A stretch of 64,000 nt of DNA from Bacteroidales bacterium UBA1187 (GCA_002309835.1 DBYL01000019.1:1-64000), one strand, 5' to 3'. Counted from the stretch's first letter, positions 53,908 to 63,417 are shown. Made by a program: numbers and translations. Notes: generated from the letters alone by a model not told the origin.

Positions 53908-55119
53908 ATGAATAGAGCTGATTTTCCTATATTAAAAGAACAAGTATACGGATGCAACTTGGTGTATCTGGATAATGCCGCTACGAGCCAAAAGCCGCAG
54001 CAGGTGTTGGATGCTATCGTTGAGGCGTACACACATTGGAACAGTAATATCCACCGCGGTGTGCACCATCTGAGTCAGGTAGCTACCGCCAAACACGAAG
54101 AGGCACGAAAGGCTGTGGCGCAGTTCATTAACGCCAAAGAGCCGGAGGAGATCATCTTCGCCAAAGGCACGACGGATAGCATTAATGCCTTAGCCTTCAG
54201 TATTGGTGAGTTACTGGTGAAGGAAGGCGATGAGATCATCGTCAGCGGGCTGGAGCACCACTCGAATATCGTGCCTTGGCAGATGCTCTGCGAGCGTAAG
54301 AAAGCGGTGCTCAAACATATTCCGTTGCGCGAAGATCTGACGTTGGATATTAACGTCTTCAAGGCACTTCTGAGCGACAAGACGCGACTGGTAAGCGTAG
54401 CACATGTAAGTAATGTGTTAGGTACTATCCAACCGATAGAAACGATCATCCGCCTGGCGCATGAACGCGGGATTCCGGTGTGTATCGATGGCGCACAGAG
54501 TGTGCCGCATATGAAGGTGGATGTGCAGGCTTTGGATTGCGATTTTCTCGCTTTCTCAGGACATAAGATGTACGGTCCGACGGGCATCGGTGTGCTGTAT
54601 GGCAAGCAGGAGTGGTTGGAGAAATTGCCTCCACATGAAGGAGGCGGTGAGATGATCCATCATGTGCGCTGGAGTGGCACGACGTATAATGATCTGCCGT
54701 ATAAGTTCGAAGCAGGAACCCCTAATTTCGTGGGTTCTTGGGCACTGAAGACGGCTATCGATTATATGCAATCCGTTGGTTTAGAGGCTATTGAGAAGCA
54801 TGAACGGGAACTGACGGAGTACTGCGAACAGCAGTTGATTAGTGCAGGGTGTAAGGTGTACGGTGTCGGTCAACCGAAAGCCGGTGTGATCAGTTTTAAT
54901 ATCTATGACGGTGAGCAACTCATCCATCCGTTTGATGTAGGTACATTACTGGATCAGCAGGGTGTTGCGGTGCGCACGGGTCACCATTGTGCAGAGCCGC
55001 TGATCGATGAGTTGGGTGTTCCGGGAACAGTGAGAGTGTCGTTCGGTTTATACAACGACAAGAGCGATGTAGATGCCTTTATCGCTGCCTTGAAAAAGGC
55101 ACAAAGCATGTTAGCCTGA
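53908..55119 (+). CDS. sufS: Cysteine desulfurase SufS
   Basis: 403 aa, group II. The PLP lysine is in DFLAFSGHKMYGPTGIGVLYG, and the catalytic cysteine in VRTGHHCAEP. It takes sulfur from cysteine for iron-sulfur assembly. No other suf gene is adjacent. One-base overlap with the next gene. Confidence 0.95.
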   Translation: MNRADFPILKEQVYGCNLVYLDNAATSQKPQQVLDAIVEAYTHWNSNIHRGVHHLSQVATAKHEEARKAVAQFINAKEPEEIIFAKGTTDSINALAFSIGELLVKEGDEIIVSGLEHHSNIVPWQMLCERKKAVLKHIPLREDLTLDINVFKALLSDKTRLVSVAHVSNVLGTIQPIETIIRLAHERGIPVCIDGAQSVPHMKVDVQALDCDFLAFSGHKMYGPTGIGVLYGKQEWLEKLPPHEGGGEMIHHVRWSGTTYNDLPYKFEAGTPNFVGSWALKTAIDYMQSVGLEAIEKHERELTEYCEQQLISAGCKVYGVGQPKAGVISFNIYDGEQLIHPFDVGTLLDQQGVAVRTGHHCAEPLIDELGVPGTVRVSFGLYNDKSDVDAFIAALKKAQSMLA

Positions 55120-56021
55120 TGTCCTTGGTTTCTATCCTTCTGATTGTGATTGTCAACTATAATGTTGAGAATCTGTTTCACCCAAAGCATGATAGCATTG
55201 CTATCAACAATACTACGTGGGTAGAGAAGGATGATTATGAATGGACGCCTGACGGAGATCGCCATTGGAGTTACAGCCGTTATTATCGCAAAGTGGAGAA
55301 TATAGCACGCGTGCTGACGAATATCGGTGAGTGGCCAGGCGTGGATGTAGTGGGTTTGCAGGAAGTGGAGAATGCACTGTGTATCAAGCGTTTATGCCGA
55401 ACACTTAGGCGTAATGAATATGATTTTGTACATTACGAGAGTCCCGACAGACGCGGCATAGACGTAGCATTTATCTATAAGAAAGCACGCATAGACACGA
55501 TCGCTACTAAGCCTCTAAGAGTAGATTTAGGCAAAGAGACAACGCGGGATATATTGTATGTCAGCGCTAAGATAGATCGTAAAGATACCATTCATTTCTT
55601 CGTCTGCCATCTGCCGAGTCAACGAGGCGGAGCGGCAGAAAGTCAATGGAAAAGAGACCAAGCAAAAAAGGTATTGCAAGACGCTATAGACTCGCTTTGT
55701 GCTATTCATCCAAATCCCCAAATCATCGTCATGGGGGATATGAATAGTAAGCCGCAGCAAGATCTTAATGGACTGAATAACAGGATGTTAACCATTAAGA
55801 ATGGTGGTACACATAAGTATCAAGGCCAATGGACTTGCTTGGACCAATTCTATACCTCGCCGGCCTTGGATAGTATCAGTGATGTACGCATCTATGATGC
55901 GGAATGGATACAAGAGACGGATGAGAAATTTATGGGATTAAAGCCCAAAAGGACCTATAATGGTTTTCACTATCAGAATGGTTTTTCGGACCACCTGCCG
56001 ATTATTTTGAATATTCATTAA
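55119..56021 (+). CDS. Endonuclease/exonuclease/phosphatase family protein
   Basis: 300 aa with the family motifs in order: NYNVENLF, VVGLQEVEN (catalytic Glu), VCHLPSQRGGAAES, VMGDMNSKP (Asp-x-Asn) and the final SDHLPI. Homologues in Bacteroidota usually carry an export signal before NVENLF; here only about 13 residues (MSLVSILLIVIVN) precede it, so the protein may be cytoplasmic or the hydrophobic start may act as a short signal anchor. Substrate unknown (nucleic acid or phosphoester). Confidence 0.88.
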   Translation: MSLVSILLIVIVNYNVENLFHPKHDSIAINNTTWVEKDDYEWTPDGDRHWSYSRYYRKVENIARVLTNIGEWPGVDVVGLQEVENALCIKRLCRTLRRNEYDFVHYESPDRRGIDVAFIYKKARIDTIATKPLRVDLGKETTRDILYVSAKIDRKDTIHFFVCHLPSQRGGAAESQWKRDQAKKVLQDAIDSLCAIHPNPQIIVMGDMNSKPQQDLNGLNNRMLTIKNGGTHKYQGQWTCLDQFYTSPALDSISDVRIYDAEWIQETDEKFMGLKPKRTYNGFHYQNGFSDHLPIILNIH

Positions 56022-56032
56022 CACCAATTCAT

Positions 56033-57985
56033 ATGAAAAAAGTATTCTTTTTTGCAATCTTAGTAATGATGAGCATGATTAGTTGTACCAAACAGGAAAA
56101 GGCATTGTATGACGGAATTGTCTTTACAGATGAGCGCATGGAACGAGGCGTTAAACAAGCTGCGGCTCTGTGGCGTGAAGAAGATGGTTCCAAAGAAGAG
56201 TTTCAAGCTTTCGTAGCCCAAAACTACGCCAAGACGGAAGAGGAACGTACTGCGCTGTTCGAAAGCCTCAGCCGTATTATGGAAAAATTAAACGAAAGTG
56301 CTGATATTCTGACTGTTGAATTACTCAAACCCACCCAATTAACTAATGCAGGTGAGCCTACAGAAGTCGATTGGATTATGTCCGGTTATAGTGCTTCTGC
56401 ACATGTGATAGATGATCTTTTTGCCAATAAAGTGGCCTTTATCACGATTCTTAATTTCCCTTTCTATACGCTTGAGGAAAAGAATACTTTAGGTACGCAA
56501 TGGACGCGTCAACAATGGGCTGAGGCGCGCCTTGGAGATGTATTCACTGATCGTGTACCGGCAAAAGTACAGGCAAATATGGCGCAGACTTTTGTAAACG
56601 CAGAAAACTATATCGCAGATTATAATATCTGTATGGATCGCTTGCGCACGGAAGATGGACGCCAACTCTTCCCGGATGGAATGACGCTGCTCAGTCACTG
56701 GAATCTGCGTGATGAACTGAAGGTAGATTATGATGCGCAAGAGAAGCAGGAGATGATCTATCAAGTGATGCAACATATTGTGCGTCAGACCATTCCGCAA
56801 GAAGTTATTAACAATCATGAACCGCTTTGGTATCCTTTCTCTAACCGTGTTGAGAACGGAGACTCCAAGCGTGAAGCGGATACGCGTTATCAGAAGATTC
56901 TGGATATCTTCCATGCTATGCAGCAGATGGATACGTATTTTCCGAATATGCCTACTGGTATTATCCGTAATTTTGAAGGAGACATAGAGATTCCGGCTGA
57001 TGAAGTAGAGCGCTTGTTTACGGAACTTATAAGTTCCGAGCAAGTAGGTATTGTGGCTGCGGAAATCAAAAATCGTTTAGGTCGAGACCTGCGTCCTTAT
57101 GATATATGGTACGATGGTTTTAAAGCGCGCAGTGCTATGAACGAAGATGAACTGAGTGCACAAACACGCAAACTCTATCCTACTCCTGAAGCATATCAGA
57201 AGCAGATTCCTTCTATGCTGCAGAACTTAGGCTTTACCAAAGAAAATGCGGAAGAGATTGCCAGTCATATTATGGTAGAACCAGCGCGTGGTTCCGGTCA
57301 TGCATGGCCTTGCGTAGGAAAAAATGAACCGGCACGTTTACGCACACGCATTTCAGAAAACGGCATGGATTATAAGGGGTATAATATTGCTGTTCATGAG
57401 ATGGGTCATAATGTAGAAGAAGTGATAAGTCTCTATAAGATGGACTATTACATGCTGCATGGAATACCTAATACTGGTTTTACCGAGACAAGTGCATTTC
57501 TATTCCAGCATCGTGATTTACAATTATTGGGTTACGGACGTCAGGAGATGGATAAAGAATCTATCTATGATCAGTTCTGGGGAATGTATGAGATAATGGG
57601 TGTTAGTTTGGTAGATATGCATGTTTGGCAATGGCTGTATGCGCACCCTAAAGCTACCGCAGCTGAATTGCGCGAAGCTACACTTGCTATTGCAGCAGAT
57701 ATATGGAATAAATATTATGAACCGGTTTTAGGAGAGAAAAACTGTGTATTATTAGCTATCTACAGCCATATGGTAAATAGTCCTATGTATCTGCCTAATT
57801 ATCCTATCGGACATATTGTGCAATTCCAATTAGAAGAGGCACTGGCAAATACTACACCTTCACAATGGGCAGAGAAATATGAACGTTGGTATCGTTTGGG
57901 CCGTTTAACACCGGATGTATGGATGCAACAAGCTGTTAACGGAGAGTTATCCGTACAACCAATTTTAAGAAAAATAGAAAAATAA
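56033..57985 (+). CDS. Zinc metallopeptidase lipoprotein (gluzincin-like)
   Basis: 650 aa. The lipobox is MISC (Cys18). A long helical N-terminal region (about 20-420) precedes the zinc site: His455-Glu-Met-Gly-His459, with a probable third ligand Glu485 in GFTETSAFLFQ, 26 residues later. That H-E-x-x-H...E spacing is that of gluzincins such as M3/M32 oligopeptidases, and the overall helical build agrees. I cannot assign a named family. It may trim peptides at the periplasmic or outer face of the envelope. Confidence 0.78.
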   Translation: MKKVFFFAILVMMSMISCTKQEKALYDGIVFTDERMERGVKQAAALWREEDGSKEEFQAFVAQNYAKTEEERTALFESLSRIMEKLNESADILTVELLKPTQLTNAGEPTEVDWIMSGYSASAHVIDDLFANKVAFITILNFPFYTLEEKNTLGTQWTRQQWAEARLGDVFTDRVPAKVQANMAQTFVNAENYIADYNICMDRLRTEDGRQLFPDGMTLLSHWNLRDELKVDYDAQEKQEMIYQVMQHIVRQTIPQEVINNHEPLWYPFSNRVENGDSKREADTRYQKILDIFHAMQQMDTYFPNMPTGIIRNFEGDIEIPADEVERLFTELISSEQVGIVAAEIKNRLGRDLRPYDIWYDGFKARSAMNEDELSAQTRKLYPTPEAYQKQIPSMLQNLGFTKENAEEIASHIMVEPARGSGHAWPCVGKNEPARLRTRISENGMDYKGYNIAVHEMGHNVEEVISLYKMDYYMLHGIPNTGFTETSAFLFQHRDLQLLGYGRQEMDKESIYDQFWGMYEIMGVSLVDMHVWQWLYAHPKATAAELREATLAIAADIWNKYYEPVLGEKNCVLLAIYSHMVNSPMYLPNYPIGHIVQFQLEEALANTTPSQWAEKYERWYRLGRLTPDVWMQQAVNGELSVQPILRKIEK

Positions 57986-57991
57986 TTTATT

Positions 57992-58465
57992 ATGGATATC
58001 TTTCTTTTAGTACTTGCATTTTTATGCATGCTGATAGGTATTATCGGCTGTATTATTCCTGGTTTGCCAGGTACACCTATTGCTTATATCGGATTATGGA
58101 TAGCGCAGGCTACCACACGTATTGATTTTTCATGGCAGATGCTGTTAGTTTGGGGTATTATCACTATTATTGTATCTGTATTAGATTATATCGTGCCGGC
58201 ATGGGGAACCAAACAATTCGGCGGTACTAAATATGGCATATGGGGAAGTACTATTGGCGTATTTGTAGGTTTGTTTTTTGGCGCAATAGGTGTTATTATC
58301 GGTCCGTTGGTAGGTGCTATACTCGGTGAAATGATAAACGGAAAGGAACTAAAAAAGGCTATCCGTGCCGGATGGGGAAGTTTTATAGGTATTTTAATGG
58401 GTACACTTATAAAAATAATATGCTGCGGCCTCATGACCACAGCACTTATTAAAGCTATTTTATAA
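57992..58465 (+). CDS. DUF456 membrane protein
   Basis: 157 aa with four hydrophobic segments and Gly-rich helices (CIIPGLPGTPIAYIGL and VGLFFGAIGVIIGPLVGA), which define the DUF456 family. Function unknown. It ends 6 bases from the convergent nadA gene, with no obvious terminator between them. Confidence 0.87.
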   Translation: MDIFLLVLAFLCMLIGIIGCIIPGLPGTPIAYIGLWIAQATTRIDFSWQMLLVWGIITIIVSVLDYIVPAWGTKQFGGTKYGIWGSTIGVFVGLFFGAIGVIIGPLVGAILGEMINGKELKKAIRAGWGSFIGILMGTLIKIICCGLMTTALIKAIL

Positions 58466-58471
58466 ATTTTA

Positions 58472-59416
58472 CTAACTCATTTCCAACATACGTTGGATGG
58501 AAGAGATGGCCTTCTCGGCTGTCTCTTTTTTTACAATCATCTCAGGCGCCTCGTTCAGCAAGCATTTATACACTTTCTCAAGCGTATTCATCCGCATATA
58601 CTCGCATTCGTTACAACTACATCCTACGCCTTCTGTCACCTCTGGTGGAACAGGAATAAACTCCTTATCCGGACATGCACGTTGCATCTCAAAGAGAATT
58701 CCGCTTTCTGTAGCGATTATAAAGCGTTTGACGGGCGATTTGATTGTGTGCTCGAGCAATGCTTTCGTCGAACCTATTACGTCGCTCTGCGCGAGTATTG
58801 GCGCCTTACACTCAGGATGAGCAAGCACTTCTACACCCGGATTATCTTTTTTAATTTGTAAAAGCGCCTCTAATGAAAAACGGCTATGCACATGACACGC
58901 ACCGTTCCATAGAAGCATATTACGTCCCGTTACGGAATTGATATACGATCCTAAGTTATGATCCGGACCGAAGATTATCTTAGCATCTGCAGGTAACTGA
59001 TCTACTATCTTCTTGGCGTTAGACGAAGTCACCACTACATCCGTCAGCGCTTTCACGTCTGCAGAGGTGTTTACATAACTAACCACCATATGATCCGGAT
59101 GTTCGGCTTTGAAAGCTGCCAGGTCTTCTGCCTTACAACTATCCGCTAACGAACAACCTGCATTCATATCCGGGATGAGCACTTTCTTATCCGGACAAAG
59201 GATTTTCATCGTCTCACCCATAAAATGCACGCCACACATTATTAATATATCCGCCTGTACGCGCGTAGCCTGTTGCGCCAACGCTAAAGAATCACCGATG
59301 AAATCGGCTATTTCTTGTATTTCCGGTCTGGTATAATAATGTGCGAAAATTACTGCATTCTTCTCCTTCGCTAAGGATTTAATTTTATCTATATATTCTT
59401 TACTTTTTAAATCCAT
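58472..59416 (-). CDS. nadA: Quinolinate synthase NadA
   Basis: 314 aa. It condenses iminoaspartate with dihydroxyacetone phosphate in NAD synthesis. The three 4Fe-4S cysteines are seen in ADILIMCGVHFMGE, LLWNGACHVHSRF and VGCSCNECEYMRMN, and the substrate motif AHYYTRPEIQ is near the start. nadB and nadC are not in the window. The 160-base upstream gap shows no clear promoter. Confidence 0.95.
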   Translation of the reverse strand: MDLKSKEYIDKIKSLAKEKNAVIFAHYYTRPEIQEIADFIGDSLALAQQATRVQADILIMCGVHFMGETMKILCPDKKVLIPDMNAGCSLADSCKAEDLAAFKAEHPDHMVVSYVNTSADVKALTDVVVTSSNAKKIVDQLPADAKIIFGPDHNLGSYINSVTGRNMLLWNGACHVHSRFSLEALLQIKKDNPGVEVLAHPECKAPILAQSDVIGSTKALLEHTIKSPVKRFIIATESGILFEMQRACPDKEFIPVPPEVTEGVGCSCNECEYMRMNTLEKVYKCLLNEAPEMIVKKETAEKAISSIQRMLEMS

Positions 59417-59576
59417 GGATATGAATAGGTGTTGAATTTGTTAATAAACCAACTAACTATTTGAAAATTGTACTTTTATGTGCGTTTTCTAATGTAATAC
59501 GAATGTGGACTTTTTTAACAACTGCAACGTGGAACAGGTTTTAAACTGTGTAGCATGTACGTTGTTAACAATATGT

Positions 59577-60527
59577 TTATAACCACTTCTTTAGTCTGAA
59601 AATCAGTAAGATAACTACTACTGACATAATCATCAGACCCAGTGCAAAAGCGTATCCGTATTCCCAATGCAGTTCAGGCATGAAGTCGAAGTTCATTCCA
59701 TAGAGGCTACCAATCAACGTAGGCGGCAGGAAGATAATATTGATGACCGTGAAGATCTTAATAATTCTGTTCTGCTCGATGTTTACCAAACCGAGGAAGG
59801 TATCCTGGAGGTAGTCCAGACGGTCAAATCCGAAACGCGTGTAGTCAAAAAGCGAGTTAATATCCTTGATAATCATCGTCAAACGCGGATAGAGTTCCTC
59901 GGGGAAGAAATCGCACTTGAGAAAGTTACTGATAACGCGTTGTTTATCCATGATGTTTTGACGGATGATGGTCACTTTTTCTTGCAAGTCCTTGATTTGT
60001 ACCAGCAAGTCTTCATCTACGTGATCCGACTCCGCATTGATCTGTTGGGAGAGTTCGGTAATCAAATCCGTGGTGTCCTCGATAAGGTCGGCATCCTTTT
60101 CTACTCGCGTCTCCATGAGCGCTACTAACACATGAAAGCCCGTCGGGAAATTACGGGTGTTGACAAATAATTTCTTAAATGTCTCGTTAAACGTATCCAA
60201 CTCGTTATCACGTATGGATACGAGGATAGAGTTCTTAAGGATAAAGTTAACCGGCTCCGTCTCAAAGTTGTTTTTCAGGAAGTTGGAGTTCGCCACAATA
60301 CTGTCATCCGTTTGGATATAACGGCTGGAGAACTCAATCTCCTCCATCTCCTCGTCTTCCTGGATATCTATTTTTAGAAAACCCTCGAGCGTGTCCTCCG
60401 TCTTATCTGATACATCGAGCAGGTCAATCCAGATAATATCTTTCTTATCGAGCTCTTTGAGAGCGGAGATGGTACGTGCTACCTTGATTTTCTCCTTGTC
60501 TTTGTAGAATATTTTGATTTCAGACAT
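59577..60527 (-). CDS. corA: Magnesium/cobalt transporter CorA
   Basis: 316 aa. A large cytosolic alpha/beta and coiled-coil domain precedes two C-terminal membrane helices; the pore signature Y-G-M-N is at the end of the first (GSLYGMNFDFMPE). The protein ends with a short basic tail (FRLKKWL). Its start overlaps rsmA by 8 bases, so the two are cotranscribed. Confidence 0.93.
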   Translation of the reverse strand: MSEIKIFYKDKEKIKVARTISALKELDKKDIIWIDLLDVSDKTEDTLEGFLKIDIQEDEEMEEIEFSSRYIQTDDSIVANSNFLKNNFETEPVNFILKNSILVSIRDNELDTFNETFKKLFVNTRNFPTGFHVLVALMETRVEKDADLIEDTTDLITELSQQINAESDHVDEDLLVQIKDLQEKVTIIRQNIMDKQRVISNFLKCDFFPEELYPRLTMIIKDINSLFDYTRFGFDRLDYLQDTFLGLVNIEQNRIIKIFTVINIIFLPPTLIGSLYGMNFDFMPELHWEYGYAFALGLMIMSVVVILLIFRLKKWL

Positions 60528-61323
60528 GATTTTTTTCGATTAAAAGGGTTAATTCAATAAATTGTTCAACACTCAGCTGTTCGGGGCGCATTGTAAAAAT
60601 CTTCTCTTCGAGGATGGGATTTCCCTTACCTACCAGCTGCTGAAGAGAATTGCGCATCTGTTTTCGTCGCTGGTTGAATGCAGTCTTGACGACCGTCTTA
60701 AACAACGCCTCGTTACATTCCAACCGTCGTCGTCGGTTCCGCGTCATGCGGATCACGGCCGACTTCACTTTTGGCGGCGGGTTGAACACATATTCATCTA
60801 CTGTAAATAGATATTCTATATCATAATAGGCTTGTAATAATACCGATAAAATACCATAGGCTTTCTTGCCAGGCTTGGAAGCCAACCGCTCGGCTACTTC
60901 CTTTTGAATCATTCCCGAGCAAACAGGTATACGGTCCTTGTAGTCCAGCACTTTAAAGAAAATCTGGCTACTGATATTATACGGATAGTTACCGATGACG
61001 TTGAATTCGCCTTCGGGCACAATCGTATTCAAATCAATTTTGAGGAAATCTCCTTCTATCAAATCCAATTCCGGATACCACTCTTTGAGATAGGCAACGC
61101 TCTCGCGGTCAATCTCGATGGCCGTGAGCTGGATAGCTTTGTTTTGAAGGAGAAACTGGGTAAGAACGCCCATACCGGGACCAATCTCTAATGTGCGGCC
61201 CGAGGTGATGGTCTCAGCAATCTTGCGGGCGACGTTCAGGTCCGTCAAGAAGTGCTGCCCCAGAAATTTCTTTGCTCGTACGGTGTTCTCGCACGATTTT
61301 TTCTTGGCATGTACTTGTTGCAT
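60520..61323 (-). CDS. rsmA: 16S rRNA dimethyladenosine transferase RsmA (KsgA)
   Basis: 267 aa. SAM-binding motif LEIGPGMGVLTQFLL and the catalytic NYPYNISSQIFF (N-x2-Y) are present; the start has KKFLGQHFLTDLNVARKI. It dimethylates A1518 and A1519 of 16S rRNA. The promoter is at 61420-61450. Confidence 0.96.
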   Translation of the reverse strand: MQQVHAKKKSCENTVRAKKFLGQHFLTDLNVARKIAETITSGRTLEIGPGMGVLTQFLLQNKAIQLTAIEIDRESVAYLKEWYPELDLIEGDFLKIDLNTIVPEGEFNVIGNYPYNISSQIFFKVLDYKDRIPVCSGMIQKEVAERLASKPGKKAYGILSVLLQAYYDIEYLFTVDEYVFNPPPKVKSAVIRMTRNRRRRLECNEALFKTVVKTAFNQRRKQMRNSLQQLVGKGNPILEEKIFTMRPEQLSVEQFIELTLLIEKNHV

Positions 61324-61419
61324 TGTCCGCGTGATAATCGTCCATAGATTGTGTTAATTTAGTTCAACTTTTCCCCGTTATTGCATAGCACAGGGAACCC
61401 TTCCGGGCTTTTGCGACTG

Positions 61420-61450
61420 CAAAAGTACTGCTTTTTTTTGACATACGCAA
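61420..61450 (-). promoter_or_regulatory. Promoter of rsmA-corA
   Basis: Minus strand: TTG (61450-61448), 20 bases, TACTTTTG (61427-61420). Confidence 0.8.
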
Positions 61451-61453
61451 ACT

Positions 61454-61662
61454 TTTTAGTAATTTTTTACTAAAATATAGTATTTTCTATATTAATAATT
61501 AACTATTTAGCCATTTGGACTTGTACAAAAATGGCTATGTAGGTAATTATAGATGAGTCTAACTCATTGTAAAAAAGTTGCTGAAAGTTTAGCGTAAGTA
61601 ATACCTAAAATTTTATGAAACTTCGGAGGGACCCACCCACAAGGGAAGGGGCGTGCCGAAGT
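61454..61662. other. Cluster of inverted repeats in a gene-free stretch
   Basis: The 470-base gap 61324-61792 has no gene. Within it are three stem-loops: TTTTAGTAA/TTACTAAAA (61454-61475), TAGCCATTT/AAATGGCTA (61508-61537, with TTGTACAA in the loop) and ACTTCGG/CCGAAGT (61620-61662), whose loop is G/C-rich in an otherwise AT-rich region. None is followed by a T run, so they are not simple terminators. They may be part of an RNA, protein-binding sites, or remains of a mobile element. Confidence 0.5.
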
Positions 61663-61730
61663 ACTCCGCAAACTTTTGCGCATTTTTTAGGCAAAATATA
61701 GCACATTCTCTAATTTTTTAATTCAAAAAC

Positions 61731-61791
61731 TTGCCTATATCGGCAAAAAACAGTATCTTTGCAGCGAATTTTGAATAAAACTTGCCGATAT
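61731..61791 (+). promoter_or_regulatory. fic promoter flanked by inverted operator arms
   Basis: TTG (61731-61733), 20 bases, TATCTTTG (61754-61761). The -33 element is the left end of the near-palindrome TTGCC-TATAT-CGGCAA (61731-61746). A second copy of the arm, TTGCCGATAT (61782-61791), is the exact reverse complement of 61737-61746 and touches the start codon at 61793. A repressor bound to these arms would block the promoter; the HTH domain of the Fic protein itself is a candidate. Confidence 0.7.
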
Positions 61792-61792
61792 T

Positions 61793-62674
61793 ATGGAATA
61801 TCTATCTGTTAGTCAATTTGCAGAAAAGTACGGAATGAGCGTTCGAACCGCTCGAAATCTTTGCGCCACAGGGAAGATAAAAGGTGTCTTCTTAACCGGT
61901 AAAACATGGAATATACCTGCAGATTCTGTGTTGCCACAGAAGAGAAAGCAGAAAATATCTCCGCTTTTACAACGGCTGCGTGAAGAAAAAGAGACTAAAT
62001 TGCATGGCGGTATCTATCATCGTACGCAGATTGATTTAACCTATAATTCCAACCACATAGAAGGCTCGCGTTTAACCAAAGAGCAGACGCGATATATCTT
62101 TGAAACCAACACATTAGGTGTTACCAGTGAGAGTACAAGGATTGATGATATCATAGAAACCATCAATCACTTCCGTTGTATTGATTTTGTTATAGACCAT
62201 GCGATGGATAAAATCACCGAACCGTTTATCAAGCAGTTGCATTTAATACTCAAATCCAATACTGCTGATAGTCAAAAACCATGGTTTGCTGTCGGGGATT
62301 ACAAACGCTTGGCGAATGAAGTTGGTGATAGAGAGACTGTCCAACCTCAGGATGTGCATAACCACATGAAGGTGTTGCTTTCGGACTATAATGCGCTCAA
62401 AGAAGTAGAATTCGATAACATCCTTGATTTTCACGTTCGCTTTGAGCGTATTCATCCATTTCAAGATGGTAATGGACGTGTAGGACGTTTACTTTTATTA
62501 TGGCAATGCCTGCAAAATGGGATAGTACCTTTTATCATCACCGATGAATTACGACTATTCTATTATAGAGGCCTTCAAAATTGGGGAGAAACCAACGGCT
62601 ACTTGCGCGACACTTGCCTTACCGCGCAAGATCAATTCACCGCCTTGCTGAATTATTTTAAAATCAAATACTAA
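61793..62674 (+). CDS. Fic family protein with N-terminal helix-turn-helix
   Basis: 293 aa. Residues about 1-48 form an excisionase/MerR-like HTH (LSVSQFAEKYGMSVRTARNL). The Fic core has the catalytic motif H-P-F-x2-G-N-G-R-x2-R starting at His221 (HPFQDGNGRVGR). An inhibitory motif S-x3-E-G lies at Ser86-Glu90 (SNHIEG), upstream of the core, as in class II Fic proteins that hold themselves inactive. Fic enzymes usually AMPylate other proteins. The HTH and the palindromic sites at its promoter suggest self-regulation. Codon composition is AT-rich, as in other accessory genes here. Confidence 0.9.
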   Translation: MEYLSVSQFAEKYGMSVRTARNLCATGKIKGVFLTGKTWNIPADSVLPQKRKQKISPLLQRLREEKETKLHGGIYHRTQIDLTYNSNHIEGSRLTKEQTRYIFETNTLGVTSESTRIDDIIETINHFRCIDFVIDHAMDKITEPFIKQLHLILKSNTADSQKPWFAVGDYKRLANEVGDRETVQPQDVHNHMKVLLSDYNALKEVEFDNILDFHVRFERIHPFQDGNGRVGRLLLLWQCLQNGIVPFIITDELRLFYYRGLQNWGETNGYLRDTCLTAQDQFTALLNYFKIKY

Positions 62675-62698
62675 AAATATTTTAATTTATTATTGCTT

Positions 62699-63391
62699 AT
62701 GAAAAACATATTAGCAAAATTCACAGGTGCCACTGAGGTGTCTGATATTGAGGGAAAAGAGGTAATTCTTAATCAACAGTTTTGTGAGATGGCAAAAGAA
62801 TTGCTTTATGGTGGCTATTTTTTGGTAGATGAGAAAAAGAAAATCTATCTGGATGATATTGAATTTTACTATCATGAAGAAGGAGACGGTAGATTAAAAG
62901 ATCCGATAATGTATCATACTAATGACCATGAAGGAAAGGAACTGCCATATTATGGACTCGGAAGGTTGAATTTGCACATTTCAGGTATAGACGTTACCTT
63001 TGAGAATGAAGAAAAACATTATCGTGCATCTTTCCTCATCCGTGGTTTTCATGTGAATGAAGGGGAATACGATGATTGTTCAACCCATATATATGACGAG
63101 TTACTATATATGGGAGTCCCATTTGATAAATCCATAGAAATAGAATGGATAAATATGGATTTGCCAGGAAAAGAGAACTATCGACCAAAAGAAGGAGAAC
63201 GACGTTATAACGTACCAGCAGAAGAGCACTTTAAAATAAACGCGAAAGGCAAGTATGAAAAATATACGCAAATAACAACAATTCCTTCGCTCGAGGCTAA
63301 AGAATACTTTAAAGCATCTAATAAGGTATATAAACGCTGCGATCGTCCATGGCGTTTTTATAAACCAGGATTACCTATGAAAAAAATCTAA
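62699..63391 (+). CDS. Hypothetical protein downstream of fic (230 aa)
   Basis: I do not recognise a named family. The protein is soluble and charged. Notable segments are GGYFLVDEKKKIYLDDIEF, DPIMYHTNDHEGKELPYY, HISGIDVTFENEEKHYRASF, and LIRGFHVNEG. The second and third, with conserved-looking Asp, His and Glu, faintly recall the 3-methyladenine DNA glycosylase layout, but I would not assign it. It follows fic by 24 bases, with no promoter between them, and is closed by a terminator, so the two are one operon. ATG 62699 was preferred to a TTG 6 bases earlier. Confidence 0.65.
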   Translation: MKNILAKFTGATEVSDIEGKEVILNQQFCEMAKELLYGGYFLVDEKKKIYLDDIEFYYHEEGDGRLKDPIMYHTNDHEGKELPYYGLGRLNLHISGIDVTFENEEKHYRASFLIRGFHVNEGEYDDCSTHIYDELLYMGVPFDKSIEIEWINMDLPGKENYRPKEGERRYNVPAEEHFKINAKGKYEKYTQITTIPSLEAKEYFKASNKVYKRCDRPWRFYKPGLPMKKI

Positions 63392-63394
63392 TCA

Positions 63395-63417
63395 AGAGGA
63401 CTCAGTCCTCTTTTTTT
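63395..63417 (+). terminator. Terminator of the fic operon
   Basis: Seven-base arms AGAGGAC (63395-63401) and GTCCTCT (63405-63411), loop TCA, followed by six more T. Confidence 0.85.

Noticed and set aside
59521..59536. A second parS-like site
   Set aside because: Only the right half (ACGTGGAACA) matches; 11 of 16 bases agree and the palindrome is broken.
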